From NCBI GenBank assembly GCA_021778125.1, contig JAJYCT010000003.1, positions 1-44,188 of the forward strand: a DNA stretch of 44,188 bases, in the 5' to 3' direction. The notes below the pieces were generated by a model that saw only the letters and a program-made list of their open reading frames with translations, made no database searches and was not told the DNA's origin. The position numbers and the translations under genes are program-made. Shown here piece after piece: positions 23,070 to 32,041 of the stretch. This stretch comes from Myxococcales bacterium. Its GTDB lineage: Bacteria; Myxococcota_A; Polyangia; Polyangiales; Polyangiaceae. How positions within the stretch are numbered: position 1 is the first letter of the stretch; each line of letters opens with the position of its first letter.

Positions 23070-26000
23070 ATGGCAAACTCGACGGACTTCAACGGGACGG
23101 CGCAGGGCAAGATGCGCAACGGCCACCTCAAGGGCACGGGCACGCGACCGGCGGCCACGGCAGGCAGCACCAAGGGGCGCACCGCGGCGGCGACGTCCAT
23201 CGCCAGGGACGCGAAGAAGGCACGCCCCGCCAAGCACGCACGCGGCATGCACATGGCGCGTCGCTTCACGTCGCCCGGCACCGATCCGCTCGACGCCGTC
23301 GTCTACGAGCGCCGCTCGAGCACCATCACGAACCCCGACGGCAGCATCGTCTTCAAGATGGAGGGCGCCGAGGTCCCGTCGACCTGGAGCCAACTCGCCA
23401 CCGACATTCTCATCTCGAAGTACTTCCGGAAGGCTGGCCTTCACGGCAACAAGGACGAAGGCGAGATGAGCATCCGCCAGGTGGTCCACCGCCTGGCGCG
23501 CACGATCCGCCGCGCGGCCGACGACTTCGGCGGCTACTTCGCCACCAAGGCCGACGCCGACACGTTCGAGGCGGAGCTCTCGCACCTGCTCGTCAACCAG
23601 TACGGCGCCTTCAACTCTCCCGTGTGGTTCAACCTGGGGCTGTGGCACGAGTACGAGATCGAGGGCTCCGGCGGCAACTGGGCGTGGAACGCCGAGGCCG
23701 ACGCCGTCACCGAGACGCAGAACGCCTACGAGCACCCGCAGTGCTCGGCGTGCTTCATCCAGGCGGTCAAGGACGACCTCATGTCGATCTACGACCTGGT
23801 GAAGGCCGAGGCTCGCCTCTTCAAGTACGGCTCGGGGACCGGCTCGAACTTCTCGTCCATCCGCGGCAAGCAGGAGAAGCTCTCGGGCGGCGGCACGTCG
23901 TCGGGCCTCATGTCGTTCCTCGAGGTGTTCGACCGCGCGGCGGGCGCCACCAAGAGCGGCGGCACGACGCGCCGGGCGGCCAAGATGGTCTGCCTCGACA
24001 TGGACCACCCCGAGATCCTGGACTTCATCAACTGGAAGATCCGCGAGGAGAAGAAGGCGCACGCGCTCATCGCTGGCGGCTACAGCTCCGACTTCAACGG
24101 CGACGCGTACCACACGATCAGCGGCCAGAACTCGAACAACAGCGTGCGCGTGACCGACGAGTACATGCGCGCCGTCGAGGCGGGAGGCAAGTGGCAGACG
24201 CGCTTCCGCACCACGGGAGAGATCTGCGAGACGTTCGAGGCCAAGGACATCTGGCGTCAGGTCGCCGAGGCCGCCTGGGGCTGCGCGGACCCGGGCGTGC
24301 AGTACGACTCGACCATCAACAAGTGGCACACCTGCCCGAACTCGGGGCGCATCAACGCGTCCAACCCGTGCTCCGAGTACATGTTCCTCGACGACACGGC
24401 CTGCAACCTGTCGAGCGTCAACCTCACCAAGTTCCTGCGTGAGGACGGCTCGTTCGACGTCGAGGGCTATCGCCACGCCTGCCGCGTCTTCTTCGTCGCG
24501 CAGGAGATCCTCGTCGACCTGTCGAGCTACCCGACGGCGCCCATCGCCAAGAACAGCCACGACTACCGCCCGCTCGGTCTCGGCTACGCGAACCTAGGCA
24601 GCCTGCTGATGTCGCTCGGCGTGCCGTACGACAGCCGCGAAGGCCGCGCGATCGCCGCGTCGCTCACCGCGATCATGTGCGGCCACGCGTACCGCGCGAG
24701 CGCCGAGATGGCGGGCACCAAGGGCCCCTTCCCCGGCTTCGCCAAGAACCGCGAGCCGATGCTGCGCGTGATGCGCATGCACCGCGACCACGCCTACGCC
24801 GTCGACCGCGACGCGTGCCCCGTCGACCTCTACCGCGCGGCGTGCGAGGACTGGGATGACGCCGTGCGCCTCGGCGAGCAGCACGGCTACCGCAACGCGC
24901 AGGCCACGGTGCTCGCGCCCACGGGCACGATCGGGCTGCTCATGGACTGCGACACGACCGGCATCGAGCCGGACTTCGCGCTCGTGAAGTTCAAGAAGCT
25001 CGCGGGCGGCGGCTACTTCAAGATCGTCAACCAGACGGTTCCGGGCGCGCTGCGACGCCTCGGCTACAGCGACCGCGAGGCGCAGGAGGTCGTCGCGTAC
25101 ATCTCGGGCACCAACACGCTGCTCACGGCGCCGCACGTCAACCGCCGCACGCTCAAAGAGCAGGGCTTCACCGACGCCGACCTGGCGAAGGTGGAAGCCG
25201 CCATCCCGGGGGTGTTCGACCTCGACAGCGCGTTCGCCGCCTGGGTTGTCGGCGAGGAGGCCTACGAGCGCCTCGGTGCCACCAAGGAACACCGGAGCAC
25301 AAAGGGCTTCAGCCTCCTCGAGCACCTTGGCTTCACCCGTACGCAGATCGACGAGGCCAGCGACGTCATCGTCGGCCGCATGACGATCGAGGGCGCGCCG
25401 CACCTGCGCCAGGAGCACTATGCGGTCTTCGACTGCGCCAACCGCTGCGGCAAGACGGGCGTGCGCTTCCTCGCGCCGATGTCCCACGTGCGCATGATGG
25501 GCGCTGTGCAGGCGTTCCTGAGCGGCGCGATCTCCAAGACGGTCAACCTGCCCCACGACGCCACCGTCGAGGACGTCGAGGCCGTCTACGAGGAGGGCTG
25601 GCGCCTCGGCCTCAAGGCCGTCGCGCTCTACCGCGACGGGTGCAAGGCGAGCCAGCCGCTGTCGACCGGCGGCGAGAAGAAGAAGGAAGAGAAGCGAGAC
25701 ACGCTCGCCGCCGAGCCGCTGCTGACGCCGGTGGCCGAGTCCTCGGCGGCGACGCCGCAGCTCATGCTCCCGATCACGCCGGGCACGCGCCTCTACGGTC
25801 AGCGCGAACGCCTGCCGAAGAAGCGTCACGGCTTCACGCAGGAGGCGCGCGTCGGCGGGCACAAGATCTTCCTCCGCACCGGCGAGTACGAGGACGGCCG
25901 GCTGGGCGAGATCTTCATCGACATGCACAAGGAGGGCGCCGCCTTCCGCTCGCTCATGAACTGCTTCGCCATGAGCGTCAGCATCGGCCTGCAGTACGGC

Positions 26001-26459
26001 GTGCCGCTGCAGACGTACGTCGATCAGTTCACCTTCACGCGGTTCGAGCCGCAGGGGCCGGTCGAGGGCCACCCGAACGTGAAGTTCGCGACGTCGATCG
26101 TCGACTTCATCTTCCGGACGCTCGGCGTCGAGTACCTGCACCGCTACGATCTGGCGCACATCAAGCCGGAGATCGACAGCCAGGTACCGCCGGAGCCGCC
26201 GAGCCTGCGGCGCCTGCCGGAGGCGACCCCAGAGGCGCGCGTCGACACGCGCTCGCTGCCGCACACGCGCGAGGCCACCGCTCGCAGCGCGGCGATGGAC
26301 GAGGGGCTGGGCGACGGCCTTGCCGGCTCGCCGCTCGACGCACAGCTCGACACGATGATGGGCGACGCCCCGGTCTGCGACGTGTGCGGGCACATCACCG
26401 TCCGCAACGGCGCTTGCTACAAGTGCCTCAACTGCGGCAACTCGATGGGTTGCAGCTGA
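23070..26459 (+). CDS. nrdJ: Class II (vitamin B12-dependent) ribonucleotide reductase
   Basis: A 1129-residue enzyme that reduces ribonucleotides to deoxyribonucleotides using adenosylcobalamin. The start is ATG 23070, with GGAGG six bases upstream. Residues 1-60 are a Lys/Arg/Ala/Thr-rich low-complexity extension before the conserved part begins at MARRFTSPGTDPLD. Key sites: QCSACFIQ (first redox Cys, about 228-235); the loop NPCSEYMF near 430 with active-site Asn, Cys and Glu; PTGTIGLLMDCDTTGIEPD near 615-635; and a C-terminal Cys-rich tail with CDVCGH and CYKCLNCGNSMGCS, which re-reduces the active site and resembles a zinc ribbon. No class I or III reductase is seen in the window. Expression is likely controlled by the unusual upstream leader. 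Confidence 0.97.
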   Translation: MANSTDFNGTAQGKMRNGHLKGTGTRPAATAGSTKGRTAAATSIARDAKKARPAKHARGMHMARRFTSPGTDPLDAVVYERRSSTITNPDGSIVFKMEGAEVPSTWSQLATDILISKYFRKAGLHGNKDEGEMSIRQVVHRLARTIRRAADDFGGYFATKADADTFEAELSHLLVNQYGAFNSPVWFNLGLWHEYEIEGSGGNWAWNAEADAVTETQNAYEHPQCSACFIQAVKDDLMSIYDLVKAEARLFKYGSGTGSNFSSIRGKQEKLSGGGTSSGLMSFLEVFDRAAGATKSGGTTRRAAKMVCLDMDHPEILDFINWKIREEKKAHALIAGGYSSDFNGDAYHTISGQNSNNSVRVTDEYMRAVEAGGKWQTRFRTTGEICETFEAKDIWRQVAEAAWGCADPGVQYDSTINKWHTCPNSGRINASNPCSEYMFLDDTACNLSSVNLTKFLREDGSFDVEGYRHACRVFFVAQEILVDLSSYPTAPIAKNSHDYRPLGLGYANLGSLLMSLGVPYDSREGRAIAASLTAIMCGHAYRASAEMAGTKGPFPGFAKNREPMLRVMRMHRDHAYAVDRDACPVDLYRAACEDWDDAVRLGEQHGYRNAQATVLAPTGTIGLLMDCDTTGIEPDFALVKFKKLAGGGYFKIVNQTVPGALRRLGYSDREAQEVVAYISGTNTLLTAPHVNRRTLKEQGFTDADLAKVEAAIPGVFDLDSAFAAWVVGEEAYERLGATKEHRSTKGFSLLEHLGFTRTQIDEASDVIVGRMTIEGAPHLRQEHYAVFDCANRCGKTGVRFLAPMSHVRMMGAVQAFLSGAISKTVNLPHDATVEDVEAVYEEGWRLGLKAVALYRDGCKASQPLSTGGEKKKEEKRDTLAAEPLLTPVAESSAATPQLMLPITPGTRLYGQRERLPKKRHGFTQEARVGGHKIFLRTGEYEDGRLGEIFIDMHKEGAAFRSLMNCFAMSVSIGLQYGVPLQTYVDQFTFTRFEPQGPVEGHPNVKFATSIVDFIFRTLGVEYLHRYDLAHIKPEIDSQVPPEPPSLRRLPEATPEARVDTRSLPHTREATARSAAMDEGLGDGLAGSPLDAQLDTMMGDAPVCDVCGHITVRNGACYKCLNCGNSMGCS

Positions 26460-26490
26460 CGCAGCGTCCGCTGAGGTAGCATCGTGCGCC

Positions 26491-27366
26491 ATGAGCGCAC
26501 CGTCCCAGAGGGCCATCCTCTACCCCGTAGGCCGCCACGCGCGGCTCCTCGTCCTTGGCCTGCAGCCAGGGGCCGAGCCGCGCGCGGCCCTCGCGCGCGT
26601 GGGAACGCTCCGCGCCGACGATCGCACGGTCGTCGGCGTCGGTCGTTCCCTGCTCGCCGTCTCGTTCTTGCGCGACCTTCGCCCGTTCCCCTCGCTGACC
26701 GGGCCGGGTACGACGTTTCCGTCCACTCAGGGCGCCGTCTTCGCGTCGATTGGCGGCGACGATCCCGGCGAGCTCCTGCACGCGGGGCGCAGCCTCGTGG
26801 CCGCGCTGGGCGACGCGTTCCGCGTCGACGAGGACGTGCACGGCTTTCAGTACGCCGGCGGGCGGGATCTCAGCGGATTCGAGGACGGCACCGAGAACCC
26901 TAGAGGCGACGCGGCGGAACGGACGGCGATCGTCGCGGGCCACGGCGCGGGTCTCGACGGCGGCAGCTTCGTCGCTGCGCAGCGCTGGGTGCACGATCTC
27001 GACCGGCTCGCCGCCCTGCCCAAGCACGAGCGCGACCGGAGCATCGGCCGGAGCCTCGACACAAACGAGGAGCTGCCGGACGCGCCGCCCTCGGCGCACG
27101 TCAAGCGCGCCGCGCAGGAGACCTTCGACCCTCCGGCGTTCATGCTCCGCCGCTCGATGCCCTGGGGCACCGTGGGCGAGCACGGGCTCTTCTTTGTGGC
27201 GTACGGCGCCTCGCTCGACCCCTACGAGCGCGTCCTGCGCCGGATGGCCGGCCTGGACGACGGCGTGGTCGACGGGCTCCTTCGCTTCACGCGCCCGGTC
27301 TCGGGCGGATACTACTTCTGCCCGCCCGTGCGGGACGGGGCGCTCGACCTGCGCGCGCTCACCTGA
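26491..27366 (+). CDS. Dye-decolourising (Dyp-type) peroxidase
   Basis: A 291-residue heme peroxidase from ATG 26491, 31 bases after the nrdJ stop. The GxxDG motif with catalytic Asp is GFEDGTENP (about 130-138). The proximal heme His is probably in SAHVKRA (about 205-211), and the catalytic Arg is in MLRRSMPWG (about 222). FFVAYGASLDPYERVLRRM is the conserved C-terminal block. There is no Tat or Sec signal, so it should be cytoplasmic, or loaded into an encapsulin; no encapsulin gene is nearby. It may protect the oxygen-sensitive cobalamin chemistry of the adjacent reductase, but that is inference from position. Confidence 0.92.
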   Translation: MSAPSQRAILYPVGRHARLLVLGLQPGAEPRAALARVGTLRADDRTVVGVGRSLLAVSFLRDLRPFPSLTGPGTTFPSTQGAVFASIGGDDPGELLHAGRSLVAALGDAFRVDEDVHGFQYAGGRDLSGFEDGTENPRGDAAERTAIVAGHGAGLDGGSFVAAQRWVHDLDRLAALPKHERDRSIGRSLDTNEELPDAPPSAHVKRAAQETFDPPAFMLRRSMPWGTVGEHGLFFVAYGASLDPYERVLRRMAGLDDGVVDGLLRFTRPVSGGYYFCPPVRDGALDLRALT

Positions 27367-27423
27367 CGCTCCACCCGCCGCGGAAAAGAACCGTCGCGAC
27401 GGATCGCGAGCTGTCGCGAACCG

Positions 27424-27451
27424 CGACGGGGCGCGAGCGACGGGGCGCGAG
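27424..27451. repeat. Tandem 14-bp repeat, two copies
   Basis: CGACGGGGCGCGAG occurs twice in direct succession (27424-27437 and 27438-27451) in the 157-base gap between the Dyp peroxidase and the MYXO-CTERM protein gene. The bases before it (27391-27423) hold further GTCGCGA-type palindromic strings. It may be a simple slippage product or paired regulator sites. Confidence 0.6.
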
Positions 27452-27523
27452 CATGATCGCGGATCGCCACGGGGCCCGCATGATTCGTGTGGCACGATCC
27501 CGGCTAGAGAACGGTCACCCACC

Positions 27524-28537
27524 ATGGTCACGCGCTCCGCTGTCCTCGGGACGCTCGCCTCCGGCGTCGTCGGCCTCTCTGCGTGCTCCGGCGCGCCCGC
27601 GACGCAGGCGGGCACCGGCCCGCACGAGTCGGACGAGACGTCGTTCGAGAAGACCGCCACCAGCTCCGCGGCCCTCTCCAGTCCGGTGGCGCGCTCGACG
27701 GCGATCGCGAACGCCGAGCAGTGGGTCAACGCCCAGCTCCTGTACTGCCAGAGCCCCAACGGACAGCCGGATCCCGACACCGCGTGCTCCTCGGTGTGCC
27801 AGCGCGAGAGCAACGCGGCCTGGGATCCGTACCGCTCCGACTGCTCCGGCTTCGTGTCGTGGGCGTGGGAGCTGCCGGCGCCGGGCCTGACGACCGCGGA
27901 CTTCGCGCCGTACGACACGACGGTGACCAGCGCGATCCAGTGCGCCGACATGAAGCCGGGCGACGCGGCCAACCGCTCGCCCAATCGCGGGCACATCGTC
28001 CTGTTCAAGGAGTGGATCACGCCCGGCTCGAAGGCCGTCTTCCTCGAGGAGCCAGGATGCAGCGCGTCGCAGCCCTACGCGCGCGAGTTCACGAGCACCG
28101 TCACGTGCTCGGGCTCCACGGTGAACATCGCCTACGAGGGCGACACGTTCGAGGCGATCCGGTACGCGAAGATCGAGGACGATCCCGACGCGGGCACGGG
28201 AGGCACCGGGGGCACGGGAAGCGCCGACGCGGGCACGAGCCGCGGCGACGCCGGCTCGAGCCACACCGACGGGGGCACGAGCCAGAGCAGCGCCGACGGC
28301 GGCTCCACCGGCACGGCAGGAAGTGGCACGGCCGGCTCGGCGAGCGGGACGTCCGGCACGGGCGACACGCCCGGCGCCGACGGAGGGTCGTCGGGCGTCG
28401 GCTTCGCCAACCTCGGGACGCCCGGCGCCGGCTGCGACGTCGCCCCCGGCCGGACGGACAACGGCTGGTCCGCGGCGGGCTGCCTCGCGCTCGGAGCGCT
28501 CGTCCTCGGCCGTCGACGCCGCGGGCAGCGCAGGTAG
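27524..28537 (+). CDS. Secreted NlpC/CHAP-like cysteine-peptidase protein with MYXO-CTERM-like tail
   Basis: A 337-residue protein from ATG 27524. The N-terminus is a lipoprotein-like signal (VVGLSACSGAP). Residues about 60-205 hold a catalytic-type block, YRSDCSGFVSWAWELP, later MKPGDAANRSPNRGHIVLF; the Cys of DCSGF and the His of GHIVLF match the Cys-His pair of NlpC/P60-type domains. A long Gly/Ser/Thr/Asp-rich linker follows (about 222-300). The C-terminus, CDVAPGRTDNGWSAAGCL, then a hydrophobic run and GRRRRGQRR, is a MYXO-CTERM-like sorting tail. It may cut peptidoglycan or amides at the cell surface. Having both a lipobox and a C-terminal anchor signal is odd, and one of them may not be used. 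Confidence 0.75.
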   Translation: MVTRSAVLGTLASGVVGLSACSGAPATQAGTGPHESDETSFEKTATSSAALSSPVARSTAIANAEQWVNAQLLYCQSPNGQPDPDTACSSVCQRESNAAWDPYRSDCSGFVSWAWELPAPGLTTADFAPYDTTVTSAIQCADMKPGDAANRSPNRGHIVLFKEWITPGSKAVFLEEPGCSASQPYAREFTSTVTCSGSTVNIAYEGDTFEAIRYAKIEDDPDAGTGGTGGTGSADAGTSRGDAGSSHTDGGTSQSSADGGSTGTAGSGTAGSASGTSGTGDTPGADGGSSGVGFANLGTPGAGCDVAPGRTDNGWSAAGCLALGALVLGRRRRGQRR

Positions 28538-28573
28538 AGCGAGGACGACGCGGACTCAAGAGCTGGCCAGGAC

Positions 28574-28591
28574 CGGACGGCGAGACGTCCG
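28574..28591 (+). terminator. Possible transcription terminator hairpin
   Basis: Arms CGGACG (28574-28579) and CGTCCG (28586-28591) with a six-base loop lie 37 bases after the stop of the MYXO-CTERM protein gene. There is no T-run, so this is only a candidate for a Rho-type or processing site. Confidence 0.25.
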
Positions 28592-28660
28592 ATCCGTGGG
28601 CGCCCCTGACCGGGGCCCTATGCGTCCGGGTCCCCCGGTGCCAAGCTTGAGAGTCTCGAG

Positions 28661-29641
28661 ATGAACGCGCGTCGAACCTGTGTCATCACGCCCTGCCGCG
28701 ACGAGGCGAAGTGCGCTCGCCGAACGCTCGACTCGGTGACGTCGCAGAGCGAGCGGCCCACGCTGTGGGTCATCGTCGACGACGGCTCCAGGGACGACAC
28801 GCCGCGGATCCTCGACGAGTATGCGGCGCGCTTCCCGTTCATCCGTGTCGTGCGTCGCGCCGACCGGGGCGAACGCAAGCTTGGCGCCGGGGTCATCGAG
28901 GCCTTCTATGCGGGCTACGAAACGATCGATCCGTCGGAGTTCGACTACGTCTGCAAGCTCGACCTCGATCTCGTGCTGCCCCCTCGCTACTTCGCGGACC
29001 TGATGGACCGGATGGAGGCCGAGCCGCGCATCGGCACGTGCTCGGGCAAGCCGTACTTCATCCCGCCCGGCGCGTCGGATGCGCACGTCACGTTTCCGCT
29101 CTCGACGTCGCAGGGGCTCGTCTCCGAGAAGATCGGCGACGAGAACTCGGTGGGCGCCACGAAGTTCTACAGGACGCGCTGCTTCGAGGACATCGGCGGC
29201 TTCGTCCGCCAGATCATGTGGGACGGGATCGACGGGCACCGCTGTCGCCAGCTCGGGTGGATCGCGGTATCGTGGGACGCTCCTGAACTGCGCTTCGTGC
29301 ACCTTCGCCCGATGGGGACGAGCCACAAGAACTGGTGGACGGGCCGGGCGCGCTGGGGGTTCGGGCAGTACTTCATGGGGACGCCGCCCGCGTACATGAT
29401 GGCGAGCGCCCTCTACCGGATGACGCGCCCGCCGATCGTCGCCGGGGGCCTGGCGATGATGCACGGGTACTTCAAGGCGATGCTGGAGCAACGGGAGCGC
29501 TACGGGGACGCAGACTTCCGCACGTTCCTTCGCCGCTACCAGTGGGCCTGCCTCTTCAAGGGCAAGAAGAGGGCGACCGAGGAGATCAACGCGCGGCAGG
29601 CGATGGCATGGGAGACCCGCTGGGGGCGCAATCCGGGCTGA
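28661..29641 (+). CDS. Family 2 glycosyltransferase
   Basis: A 326-residue protein from ATG 28661. The GT-A nucleotide-sugar fold is clear: CVITPCRDEAKCARRTLDSV at the start, VIVDDGSRDDT (about 38-48), KLDLDLVLPP with a D-x-D metal site (about 100-109), then DIGGFVRQIMWDGIDGHRC as the acceptor-side block. A hydrophobic patch near the C-terminus (PPIVAGGLAMMHGYFKAML) may associate with membrane, but there is no clear transmembrane helix. The NodB deacetylase gene follows 22 bases later on the same strand, so together they could build and trim a surface polysaccharide. The sugar is unknown. Confidence 0.88.
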   Translation: MNARRTCVITPCRDEAKCARRTLDSVTSQSERPTLWVIVDDGSRDDTPRILDEYAARFPFIRVVRRADRGERKLGAGVIEAFYAGYETIDPSEFDYVCKLDLDLVLPPRYFADLMDRMEAEPRIGTCSGKPYFIPPGASDAHVTFPLSTSQGLVSEKIGDENSVGATKFYRTRCFEDIGGFVRQIMWDGIDGHRCRQLGWIAVSWDAPELRFVHLRPMGTSHKNWWTGRARWGFGQYFMGTPPAYMMASALYRMTRPPIVAGGLAMMHGYFKAMLEQRERYGDADFRTFLRRYQWACLFKGKKRATEEINARQAMAWETRWGRNPG

Positions 29642-29663
29642 TCACGGGAGGGGAGAATCGAGC

Positions 29664-30431
29664 GTGGAGTTGACCAGGCACATCGACAGGGTCCGGCGGG
29701 GCCTGGCCCGGGTAGTGCGTCCACGCATACTAGGCGAGCGCAGCTCCGTCGGCATGCTGAGCATCGCCTTCGACGACTTCGCGCAGACGTCCTGGACCGA
29801 GGGGGGACGGGTCCTGCGGGATCACGACGTGCGCGCGACCTACTACGTGTGCGGCGCGCTCTACGGGACGGTCTTCGCCGGACAACGGATGTACGGGCCC
29901 GGGGACCTCGAGGCCATCCACGCCGCGGGGCACGAGATCGGCTGCCACACGTTCGATCACGAGAGCTGCCTGCGCAGAGATGGACACGATTTCGAGCGTT
30001 CGATCGAGAGAAACGAGAGCTTCGTCCGCGAGCGGGTGGGCGACGTACCCCTCGTGTCGTTTGCGTACCCGTACGGCGACGCCACGATCGGCGCGAAGCG
30101 TCTCGCGGTCCGGCGCTTCGGCTGCGCGCGCGGCGTCATCGCAGGTCTCAACAGGCGCCGGCTGGATCTCGGCCAGCTGAAGGCGGTCGGTCTCGAGGAA
30201 TCGAAGACGCGCATCGAGGCCGTCGAGCCGTACCTGGACCGGGCCGCGTCGAGCGGCGCCTGGCTCATCGTCTTCACCCATGACGTGCAGGACCGGCCGA
30301 GCGCGTACGGCTGTCGTCCGAGGGATCTCGACCGACTCATCCGGTCGGCCAGGTCGGCCAGGCTCGAGGTGCTCTCGGTCAGAGAAGCCCTCGCCGCCCG
30401 AGCGGGCGCGCCGGGCGGCATCAGCGCCTAG
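29664..30431 (+). CDS. Polysaccharide deacetylase (NodB domain)
   Basis: A 255-residue protein from GTG 29664, preceded by a GGGAGGGGAG ribosome site. NodB motifs are all present: SIAFDDF (Asp37, Asp38) as motif 1, HTFDH (His95, His99) as metal site, FAYPYGD as motif 3 and LIVFTHDV as motif 5 with catalytic His. No signal peptide is evident, so it may act on a lipid-linked or cytoplasmic intermediate. It probably forms an operon with the GT2 gene 22 bases upstream. It converges with the Dam-like methylase gene. Confidence 0.88.
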   Translation: MELTRHIDRVRRGLARVVRPRILGERSSVGMLSIAFDDFAQTSWTEGGRVLRDHDVRATYYVCGALYGTVFAGQRMYGPGDLEAIHAAGHEIGCHTFDHESCLRRDGHDFERSIERNESFVRERVGDVPLVSFAYPYGDATIGAKRLAVRRFGCARGVIAGLNRRRLDLGQLKAVGLEESKTRIEAVEPYLDRAASSGAWLIVFTHDVQDRPSAYGCRPRDLDRLIRSARSARLEVLSVREALAARAGAPGGISA

Positions 30432-30546
30432 GCTCTCACCAGCTGCCTCTCGGCGATCCGCAGAGGGGAGTGCAGTCACCCTCGCGACTCCCCCGCGACA
30501 CACAGCGACGCCGCGACAAGTGCGGCACCAAGGCCCTCTGCCGCAA

Positions 30547-30566
30547 AGTAGGCCCCAGTAGGCCCC
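30547..30566. repeat. Tandem 10-bp repeat, two copies
   Basis: AGTAGGCCCC occurs twice in direct succession in the 151-base gap between two convergent genes. A small GCCGC/GCGGC hairpin lies just before it. No function is apparent. Confidence 0.5.
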
Positions 30567-30582
30567 CCCGGACGTCGGCCCT

Positions 30583-31434
30583 TCAGTAGTTGCGGACGAC
30601 GACCTCACGCACCTTGCCGCGCCGGCTCGCCCGCGAGTTGATGCTGCGGGCCGCGGTCACGGTGTCGATGCGGTAGCGCGCGTAGAGCTCGCGCACCATC
30701 GGCGTGTCGGAGTTCGAGAGCATGACGACCACGCCGGCGCCGGTCAGCGCGTCGACGACCGTCGCGAGGCGGGCCTGCTCCTCGGGCCCGAAGCCCCCCG
30801 GCACGTACAAGGTGAAGTCCGACGTGTCCGACAGCGGCACGTACGGCGGATCAAAATAGACGAAGTCGCCCTTCTTCGCGTGGCGAACGACCTCCCCGAA
30901 GTCGCGCACGCACACCCGTGCCCCCCGCAGCGCCCGCGCGCACGCGCGCAGGTTCTCGAGGCTCTCGGGGCTGCGGAAGCCCGGGTTGGTGTAGCGCCCG
31001 AACGGCACGTTGAACCGGCCGGCGCGGTTGACGCGATAGAGGCCATTGTAGCCGGTCTTGTTGAGGTAAATGGTGCGCGCCGCGCGCGCCGCGAGCGCCA
31101 GGGCCGCGGGCTGCTGCTCGCGCACCTCGTAGTACCGGACCTCGTCGTATCGATGCTGTTCGAGCGCCGCGATCACGTCATCGACGTGTCCCTTCACGGC
31201 GCGGTAGCAGTCGATGAGCTCCCGATTGACGTCGCTCAACGTCGCGCTCTTCGGGCGCAGCGCGAAGAAGAGCGCAGCACTGCCCACGAAGGGCTCGAAG
31301 TACTGCGCGAAGGGACCGGCCGGAAGCAGCGGCCAGAGCTGCTCGAGGAGCTGACCCTTGCCGCCCGCCCACTTGAGAAACGGACGCGGCGCCTGCGGGG
31401 ACGCGTCTCGCTGCGCTTCCGACGGTCTCTTCAA
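30583..31434 (-). CDS. Dam-family adenine-N6 DNA methyltransferase (D12 class), orphan
   Basis: A 283-residue protein. FLKWAGGKGQLL (about 19-30) and FEPFVGSAALFF (about 46-57) form the AdoMet site. YLNKTGYNGLYRVN and FNVPFGRY are D12-class blocks. The catalytic motif is FDPPYVPLS (DPPY at 195-198). D12 enzymes methylate adenine, often in GATC, but the recognition site here is unknown. No restriction enzyme gene is near. It is the second orphan DNA methyltransferase in this window (the other is at 637-1554) and belongs to a different class. Confidence 0.92.
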   Translation of the reverse strand: MKRPSEAQRDASPQAPRPFLKWAGGKGQLLEQLWPLLPAGPFAQYFEPFVGSAALFFALRPKSATLSDVNRELIDCYRAVKGHVDDVIAALEQHRYDEVRYYEVREQQPAALALAARAARTIYLNKTGYNGLYRVNRAGRFNVPFGRYTNPGFRSPESLENLRACARALRGARVCVRDFGEVVRHAKKGDFVYFDPPYVPLSDTSDFTLYVPGGFGPEEQARLATVVDALTGAGVVVMLSNSDTPMVRELYARYRIDTVTAARSINSRASRRGKVREVVVRNY

Positions 31435-31609
31435 TGTAGGCCCAACTGCTCCACGGCGGACGCTAACAGCCTCGCCCCCGGGCCTTCAACAGGTTGCCCC
31501 CCGCACTTTTCTTCCCGCAGCGAAGGAGACGCGATTGGGCCGGCCCGGCGCGTTGTGACGGCGCCACCCCGCGTGTCAGAGATGCGTGCCGCGAACGAGG
31601 AGACCGCCC

Positions 31610-32041
31610 ATGAACCTGTCGCGTTCGAGCCCCCCTGCCGCCGAGAGCACCGCCCCGTGGCCTGCGCTCGTCGGCGAGGAGCCGGTGTCGTGCCGGTGGC
31701 TGCGCCCAGGCGAACTCCTCGCGATCCCGATGCCCACGACGGCCCTGCAGCTCGACGCGCTGCTGCGGCACCTCGAGATCGACGCCGAGTTCGGAGACTG
31801 GCCCGGGGCCACGATCCACCTCGCGCAGGCGCGCAGCACCTGGCAGCGCCTCGAGCCGGCCGTGACGGCGCGCGCGAGCCTGCAGGCGCACCTGCGCGGC
31901 GCGCGCAAGGCCGTGCGCGAGATGACGCGCGCCCTCGATCGCGCCGCGGACGGCGTGCGCCGGGCGGCGCAAGGCGAGGTCATGCAACAGGCGCGCGCCG
32001 CGATCGCCCAGATCGAGACGATCGAGCGCGTGCTCGAGTAG
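31610..32041 (+). CDS. Small helical hypothetical protein
   Basis: A 143-residue protein from ATG 31610, with GAGGAGA seven bases upstream (a GTG at 31586 is less likely). The first 60 residues look like a loose alpha/beta part (WLRPGELLAIPMPTTALQL). The rest is almost entirely helical and Ala/Arg-rich, such as ASLQAHLRGARKAVREMTRA, which suggests a coiled coil or helical bundle. No signal peptide. I do not recognise a family. Its stop codon is followed directly by the palindrome at 32042-32067. Confidence 0.6.
   Translation: MNLSRSSPPAAESTAPWPALVGEEPVSCRWLRPGELLAIPMPTTALQLDALLRHLEIDAEFGDWPGATIHLAQARSTWQRLEPAVTARASLQAHLRGARKAVREMTRALDRAADGVRRAAQGEVMQQARAAIAQIETIERVLE

Noticed and set aside
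27424-27451. CRISPR array
   Set aside because: There are only two 14-bp units with no spacer between them, and no cas genes.
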